This document shows, piece by piece, positions 6,422 through 10,058 of a stretch of 10,058 nucleotides of DNA (position 1 is its first letter; every line of letters begins with the position of its first letter). Source of the DNA: Planctomycetota bacterium (lineage in GTDB: Bacteria; Planctomycetota; Phycisphaerae; WQYP01; JAJZKY01); NCBI GenBank assembly GCA_021803885.1, contig JAJZKY010000121.1, forward strand, positions 1 through 10,058, read 5' to 3'. Below the pieces are notes generated by a model. That model ran no database searches and was not told the DNA's origin. It worked only from the letters and a program-made list of their open reading frames with translations. Position numbers and translations under genes: made by a program.

Positions 6422-7774
6422 ATGCGACGTGTTGTCATTACCGGCTTAGGGGCGGTTTCGTCATTTGGATTGTCGGCAGAAACTTTGTGGCAGGGTTTAA
6501 TTTCCGGTAAATCCGGGATCGGCCCCTTGACCATCTTTAATGCCGCGAGCTTTCCCAGCCGGATCGCCGGCATCGTGCCGCCGTTTAAAACCACCGATTA
6601 TGTGCCCAAAAGTTACCGCAAAGCCACCAAAATTATGGCCCGTGATATTGAGCTTGCAGTGATTGCCGCAGATGGTGCCGTGCGCAGCGCCCGCCTGGCC
6701 ACACGGGGCATGATTGAGACATTTGGCGGTCCCCAGGCTTTGCCGGCAGGATGGAAAACGGTAGATCCCACTCGTATCGGCTGCAATATCGGTGCGGGGT
6801 TGATCTGTGCGGACCTCAATGAGATGACCAGTGCATTGGTTAAGGCTCGCAATCCAGACTTGAGTCTGAATCTGGCGACCTGGGGCCATTCCGCGGAGCC
6901 GGGAAAAACCAGTGGTATGGAAAATCTTACGCCGCTGTGGCTGCTGAAATATTTACCGAATATGCTGGCTTGTCATGTCAGCATCATTCACGACACTCAG
7001 GGACCCTCCAACACCATCACCTGCGGCCAGGCTTCCGCAGGCCTGGCTTTGATGGAAGCCTGCCGCACTATTCAGCGGGGCAACGCCGATGTGGCTCTGG
7101 TGGGCGGGTGCGAATCTGTAACACATCCGGTGGGTCTTATGCGATGGTCGCTGCTGAACCGGTTGACCACTACCGGCAACGAAGACCCGGCACATGCGTG
7201 CAAACCGCTGGATAAGGCCGCCTCGGGCACCGTCATTGGTGAAGGTGGCGCGGTGTTGGTGCTTGAAGATCTGGAATCGGCCCGGACCAGGGGCGCAGTC
7301 ATCTATGCCGAAATCGCCGGTTTAGGAGCTTCCGCCACGGGCCAGCCGGCAGGTCAATGCGATTCCACTGGCGAATCCATGGCTTACGCCATAAAAAAAG
7401 CTTTAGGCGAAGCTGCGATCGGCCCTGATGACGTAAACATGATTATACCGCCTGGTTATGGCATTCCAGCCACCGACGCCGCAGACATCAAGGCTATTCA
7501 TCAGGTCTTTTCTTCCCGCCCGAATCCTTGGGTGGTGGGGCTGCGGGGGGCCACCGGAGATTGCGGTGCCGGCTCTCAGGCACTGGATATTGTCGCCGCG
7601 GCCATGGCCGTGCATCAGCAAACCGTACCTCCCGGCATTAACACGCTTCATCCGCTGGACAGCATCAACGTGCCGCATACCCCTCAGACAGGAATTCAAT
7701 TGCATCACGTGCTGGTGGCGGCGAGTTCCATGGCCGGACAAAATTCAACCGTGGTGCTGAAAAAATATGTGTAA
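6422..7774 (+). CDS. Ketosynthase-like protein, KS-beta / chain-length-factor type, catalytic residues replaced
   Basis: A 450-aa thiolase-fold protein of the FabF/KAS II family: MRRVVITGLGAVSSFG at the N-terminus, GNADVALVGGCES near 220-232, and the VIGEGGAVLVLE segment at 271-282. The catalytic sites are altered. The active-site Cys aligns with Gln203 (ITCGQASAG), the first catalytic His (NAHGT in active enzymes) with Pro344 (IPPGYG), and the second (KSMxGH) with Asp380 (RGATGD). Cys-to-Gln is the hallmark of chain-length factors, the inactive partners of KS-alpha in type II polyketide and aryl-polyene synthases. With both His gone, even the malonyl-decarboxylase activity of KSQ domains is unlikely. 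It probably pairs with the next gene's product. A segment of roughly 85-190 is longer than in FabF. Start ATG 6422 follows TAGAGG by 5 nt; an in-frame TTG at 6395 has no family-like sequence after it. The next gene starts 56 bp downstream. Confidence 0.88.
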   Translation: MRRVVITGLGAVSSFGLSAETLWQGLISGKSGIGPLTIFNAASFPSRIAGIVPPFKTTDYVPKSYRKATKIMARDIELAVIAADGAVRSARLATRGMIETFGGPQALPAGWKTVDPTRIGCNIGAGLICADLNEMTSALVKARNPDLSLNLATWGHSAEPGKTSGMENLTPLWLLKYLPNMLACHVSIIHDTQGPSNTITCGQASAGLALMEACRTIQRGNADVALVGGCESVTHPVGLMRWSLLNRLTTTGNEDPAHACKPLDKAASGTVIGEGGAVLVLEDLESARTRGAVIYAEIAGLGASATGQPAGQCDSTGESMAYAIKKALGEAAIGPDDVNMIIPPGYGIPATDAADIKAIHQVFSSRPNPWVVGLRGATGDCGAGSQALDIVAAAMAVHQQTVPPGINTLHPLDSINVPHTPQTGIQLHHVLVAASSMAGQNSTVVLKKYV

Positions 7775-7830
7775 ATGGCGAAGCCTGACAAAAGCTGTTG
7801 CCGCACCAGCGGTGTATTGGAGTAACTTTA

Positions 7831-9135
7831 ATGCGTAACAGAGTGGTAATCACGGGAATGGGTTGGGTAACACCCCTCGGGCAGACCCTGCAGGACGTAT
7901 GGCAACGCTTAACTTCCGGCGAAAGCGGCATTGCGCCCATAACGTTGTTCGATGCCCGTACTTTTCCCACAACATTTGCCGCGGAAGTCAAAAACTTTCA
8001 ATTGCCCCAGCGCTTTGTCCGATCGGGCCGACACCGGGAGATCAGTCGGGCCACCGGCTTCTCGCTGGAAGCAGCCCGACAGGCATGGATGCAGGCCGGC
8101 CTGCCGGAAGCGGATTCGCCCGCGGCCGATATTGATCCGTATCAGGTGGGAATATATCTGGGCAGCGGTGATGCGGCGCTGGATTTTGTGCCATTTACCG
8201 GCACCGCCATTTCCAGTTGGGATGATGCCGCTTCTTGTCTGGATACCACAAAATGGGGCACTCGAGCCTTGAGCGTCTTTAATGCCCTGCGTGAAATTGA
8301 GCAGGAGCCTTGCATGCCCGCCAACCATCTAAGTATGGAATTTAATGCCCGTGGCCCCGCTTTTAACTGCCTGACGGCCTGTGCGGCTTCCACGCAGGCG
8401 CTGGGCGAAGCAGCGGAAATTATCCGTCGCGGTGACGCCCAGGTGATGATATCCGGTGGTGCTCATTCCATGATCCATCCCTTCGGTGTCACCGGTTTTA
8501 ACCGACTCACCGCTCTTTCCACTTTCAACGATAATCCATCGCGGGCCTGCAGGCCGTTTGACGCCACACGCGGTGGCTTTGTCATTGGCGAAGGTGCAGG
8601 AATGTTGATTCTCGAATCGCTGCAGCATGCCCAAAAAAGAGGAGCCGGCATTCTGGCAGAAATTGTCGGTTATGGCAGTTCGGCGGATGCATACCGTGTT
8701 ACTGATCAACACCCCGAGGGTCGCGGCGCGGTAGTGGCTATTCGCGAAGCCCTGCGCGACGCGGGCATGCAGCCTGAGGATATTCATTACATCAATGCTC
8801 ATGGTACCGGCACCAAGGAAAATGATTCCACTGAAACCCAGGCCATTAAAACAGTGTTTGGTCCACACGCCAGACAGGTGCCTATCAGCAGCATTAAAAG
8901 CATGATGGGCCATCTGATTGCCGCCGCCGGCGCTGTGGAAGCTATTACCTGCGTGCTGGCTATTCGTGATGGAATTCTTCCCCCAACCGCCAACTATTCC
9001 GTGCCCGATCCGGAATGTGATCTGGATTACGTACCGAATAAAGCGCGACCGGCCAGGGTTGATGTGGCCATGTCCAACAGCTTCGGCTTTGGCGGCCAGA
9101 ATGACACCCTTATTGTCCGGCGCTTTGTAAATTGA
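7831..9135 (+). CDS. Beta-ketoacyl-ACP synthase, KS-alpha / FabF-like, catalytically intact
   Basis: The enzyme catalyses decarboxylative Claisen condensation of malonyl-ACP with an acyl chain on its cysteine, in the cytoplasm. The 434-aa protein has the full catalytic set: Cys184 in LTACAAS, His324 in NAHGTGT, and Lys356 with His361 in SIKSMMGH. The C-terminal SNSFGFGGQN glycine-rich loop is at 415-424. It begins MRNRVVITGMGWVTPLG. A segment of about 110-165 (rich in Asp and Trp) is longer than in FabF, as in its neighbour. ATG 7831 was chosen because GGAG lies 8 nt upstream and the family start fits; the frame opens earlier, at a TTG at 7798. It sits 56 bp after the Gln-type ketosynthase and 29 bp before the FIST gene, which indicates one operon. 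It could be a housekeeping FabF, but the coupling to a KS-beta partner argues for a specialised acyl or polyketide pathway. Product unknown. Confidence 0.92.
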   Translation: MRNRVVITGMGWVTPLGQTLQDVWQRLTSGESGIAPITLFDARTFPTTFAAEVKNFQLPQRFVRSGRHREISRATGFSLEAARQAWMQAGLPEADSPAADIDPYQVGIYLGSGDAALDFVPFTGTAISSWDDAASCLDTTKWGTRALSVFNALREIEQEPCMPANHLSMEFNARGPAFNCLTACAASTQALGEAAEIIRRGDAQVMISGGAHSMIHPFGVTGFNRLTALSTFNDNPSRACRPFDATRGGFVIGEGAGMLILESLQHAQKRGAGILAEIVGYGSSADAYRVTDQHPEGRGAVVAIREALRDAGMQPEDIHYINAHGTGTKENDSTETQAIKTVFGPHARQVPISSIKSMMGHLIAAAGAVEAITCVLAIRDGILPPTANYSVPDPECDLDYVPNKARPARVDVAMSNSFGFGGQNDTLIVRRFVN

Positions 9136-9164
9136 CGTTAGCCAGACCGCTGAAAGGAACCTTG

Positions 9165-10058
9165 ATGCGCATCGCATCTGCCATTTGTGTCGGCGATCAA
9201 CCGGCGGTACTCGCCGCGGAGCTGACGCATCAATTGCAGTCCCAGCTCCAGGGGGCCCCCGTGGATCTCGTGGTGGCTTTTGTTACCATCCAGTTAGCTC
9301 CGGCATTTCCGGAAGTTCTGGCCACGTTGCAGAAACAACTCGCCGCGCGCTCTCTCCTGGCATGCACCGCCGAAAGCGTACTGGGGGTGGATCGTGAAAT
9401 TGAACGGTCGGCCGCGGTCTCCGCTCTGGCCATGTCATTGCCCGGCATTACCGTCAAACCTTTTCATCTGGCGGAAGACGAATGGGCGGACATTCTCGGC
9501 GATAACCAGGTGCTGCGGACGCGGCTGGAACTGCCAACGGACCTGCGATTATTTGTAGTTCTCGGCGATCCCTTCACCACGCCGGTGGTACAACTGCTGG
9601 ATGCATGTTCGGAGGAATTTCCAGCGGCACCGGTGGTCGGCGGCATGGCCAGCGGCATCACCCAGCCTGGTCAGACGCGTCTGACCATGAATGGGAATAT
9701 ATATTCGTCCGGGCTTGTCGGTGTGGGTATGGCGGGTCCGCTGCAGGTTGATTGCGTCGTGTCGCAGGGTTGCCGGCCGGTGGGCCACACCATGGTTATT
9801 ACGCGAGCCCATCAGAATGTGATCGAGCAACTGGATGGCATCCCCGCCATTGCCGCCATCGGGCGGATGCTGGAGGACCTGCCGCGGAAGGATCGCGAGA
9901 TGATTGAAAAAGTGGGTCTGCAGATTGGCCGGGCTATTGACGAACGCAAAGGCAACTTCGGCCGAGGGGATTTTCTCATTCGGAATATACTGAGTTTAGA
10001 TCGCCAGCAGGGACATTTGACCATCGGAGATATGATTCATGAAAAGCAGACGGTGCAA
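9165..10058 (+). CDS. FIST-domain protein (3' end cut by window edge)
   Basis: The 298 visible residues match FIST-domain proteins, a family of putative small-ligand sensors found alone or fused to signalling modules. The FIST N-terminal part spans roughly 30-215, with VDLVVAFVT (32-40), CTAESVLGVDREIE (67-80) and the conserved VVGGMASG (157-164). SSGLVGVGMAGPLQVDCVVS (181-200) leads to the QGCRPVG segment at 201-207. The FIST C-terminal part begins around 208-220 (ITRAHQNVIEQLDG) and runs off the window; about 80-100 residues are probably missing. There is no signal peptide or membrane segment, so it is cytosolic. Start ATG 9165 follows AAAGGA by 6 nt. It is 29 bp downstream of the KS-alpha gene and co-directional, hence probably co-transcribed. 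Ligand and output are unknown; a relation to the haem-binding NO sensor NosP, also a FIST protein, cannot be judged from sequence alone. Confidence 0.88.
   Translation, partial: MRIASAICVGDQPAVLAAELTHQLQSQLQGAPVDLVVAFVTIQLAPAFPEVLATLQKQLAARSLLACTAESVLGVDREIERSAAVSALAMSLPGITVKPFHLAEDEWADILGDNQVLRTRLELPTDLRLFVVLGDPFTTPVVQLLDACSEEFPAAPVVGGMASGITQPGQTRLTMNGNIYSSGLVGVGMAGPLQVDCVVSQGCRPVGHTMVITRAHQNVIEQLDGIPAIAAIGRMLEDLPRKDREMIEKVGLQIGRAIDERKGNFGRGDFLIRNILSLDRQQGHLTIGDMIHEKQTVQ

Noticed and set aside
6422..9135. Complete type II polyketide or fatty-acid cluster
   Set aside because: Only the two ketosynthases are present. No acyl carrier protein (no DSL-type motif), ketoreductase, dehydratase or acyltransferase was found in the window, so a pathway cannot be claimed.
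8329..9177. Minus-strand open frame of 282 codons opposite the KS-alpha gene
   Set aside because: It is antisense to a gene with an intact catalytic set, and no known domain was recognised in it.

Overview
The window looks like a chromosomal segment of a Gram-negative, moderately GC-rich bacterium, most likely a planctomycete (Phycisphaerae-like lineages come to mind). This is inferred from the style of the proteins: the sigma-54 N-terminus, a very long LptD-type outer-membrane protein, a secreted twin-arginine aldose epimerase, and tandem ketosynthases followed by a FIST-domain protein. No rRNA or other phylogenetic marker is present, so the lineage is a guess. I see no mobile elements, CRISPR arrays, tRNAs or rRNAs.

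Left half, minus strand. Reading leftwards from 6087: galM (an exported aldose 1-epimerase lipoprotein) ends in a textbook Rho-independent terminator. Then comes lptD (an LPS-assembly outer-membrane protein of 1053 aa without cysteines), then rpoN (sigma-54), which is cut by the left edge a few codons after its RpoN box. lptD has a plausible promoter in the 147-bp gap below the galM terminator. rpoN follows lptD by 103 bp, with a perfect TATAAT box in the gap.

Centre, 6088-6421. A divergent intergenic region of about 334 bp carries the likely galM promoter, a dyad plus T-tract in the galM leader, two 9-bp direct repeats, a long-range inverted repeat, and hairpins that include the ribosome-binding site of the rightward operon.

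Right half, plus strand. A compact operon of three genes: a degenerate ketosynthase (KS-beta or chain-length-factor type; all three catalytic positions replaced, active-site Cys to Gln), an intact ketosynthase (Cys-His-His present), and a FIST-domain protein cut by the right edge. The two ketosynthases look like a heterodimeric condensing enzyme as in type II polyketide and aryl-polyene pathways, but no acyl carrier protein or other pathway enzyme lies inside the window. This operon is the most interesting part of the window: its product is not deducible from sequence alone, and the link to a putative small-molecule sensor domain is unexplained.
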